Positions 63,978 to 64,000 of a stretch of DNA of 64,000 bases are shown here, piece by piece. Position numbers and translations under genes: made by a program. The notes under the pieces were generated by a model, which was not told the origin of the DNA, made no database searches, and saw nothing but the letters and a program-made list of their open reading frames with translations. Source of the stretch: Desulfobacterales bacterium (GTDB lineage: Bacteria > Desulfobacterota > Desulfobacteria > Desulfobacterales > JAIPEE01); assembly GCA_021737275.1 (NCBI GenBank), contig JAIPEE010000016.1:1-64000 (forward strand), written 5' to 3'. Each line of letters begins with the position of its first letter. Positions within the stretch are counted from its first letter, which is position 1.

Positions 63978-64000
63978 GTTGTTGTGAAAAAATATCGGCA

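Overview
The window looks like a chromosomal segment of a low-GC, Gram-negative anaerobe, most likely a Desulfobacterota (sulfate-reducer-type) bacterium. This is inferred from gene content: pyrrolysine-type methylamine methyltransferases with a corrinoid protein, a cytochrome bc/Rieske/multiheme-c operon, sigma-54 two-component control, MOFRL glycerate kinase and several AsnC, TetR and LysR regulators. No 16S rRNA or other marker is present to confirm it. I saw no rRNA or tRNA gene, intact insertion sequence or CRISPR array. Most genes have clear Shine-Dalgarno sites and end in TAA or TGA.

Layout. 1-3.7 kb: end of an unknown gene, a SprT/YgjP-like metalloprotease, and a copper chaperone plus CopA ATPase behind a palindrome. 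3.8-9.2 kb: a miniature flagellar-rod-like protein, a dynamin-like GTPase, a 58-residue Cys/Lys-rich protein, AlgH/YqgE and glycerate 2-kinase. 9.3-13.3 kb: a TetR regulator and a divergent agmatine-deiminase-family enzyme in an operon with a sodium:solute symporter. 13.7-17.9 kb: cytochrome b, Rieske protein and an eight-heme TPR cytochrome. 18.2-20.8 kb: a GC-rich, probably acquired pair, a secreted HAD phosphatase and an arylsulfatase, with a sulfatase relic beside it.

21.2-26.8 kb is the methylamine block: dimethylamine methyltransferase (mtbB) and trimethylamine methyltransferase (mttB), each interrupted by one in-frame TAG at the family's pyrrolysine position, then a corrinoid protein and a second MttB-family enzyme with no TAG. 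27.5-41.7 kb carries three paralogous family-5 ABC substrate-binding proteins with no permease or ATPase nearby, plus a TetR, an M20 amidohydrolase, an AsnC regulator, an agmatinase, a cold-shock protein and a second symporter with a DUF3311-like partner.

42-55.8 kb is a large agmatine/putrescine/carbamoyl-phosphate block: a LysR regulator, two canonical agmatine deiminases, two putrescine-type carbamoyltransferases, two AsnC regulators, carbamate kinase, putrescine aminotransferase, GNAT, ornithine carbamoyltransferase and an aspartate-carbamoyltransferase-like protein. The predicted route is agmatine to N-carbamoylputrescine to putrescine plus carbamoyl phosphate (ATP via carbamate kinase), with putrescine then transaminated. 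55.9-64 kb holds a YtcJ-like amidohydrolase, a sigma-54 response regulator with its histidine kinase, and the start of a Liv-type ABC importer.

The least explained signals are non-coding. They are: (i) four stem-loop elements of 71-79 bp that share an inner core and each lie 60-94 nt upstream of a minus-strand start codon; (ii) a near-identical 15-mer 37-38 nt upstream of the -35 box in two AsnC-flanked promoters; (iii) a 33-nt sequence duplicated (29/33) between the LysR/binding-protein promoter and the second symporter's promoter; (iv) TCGTAC boxes; and (v) two paralogous tiny four-cysteine, lysine-tailed proteins 39 kb apart.
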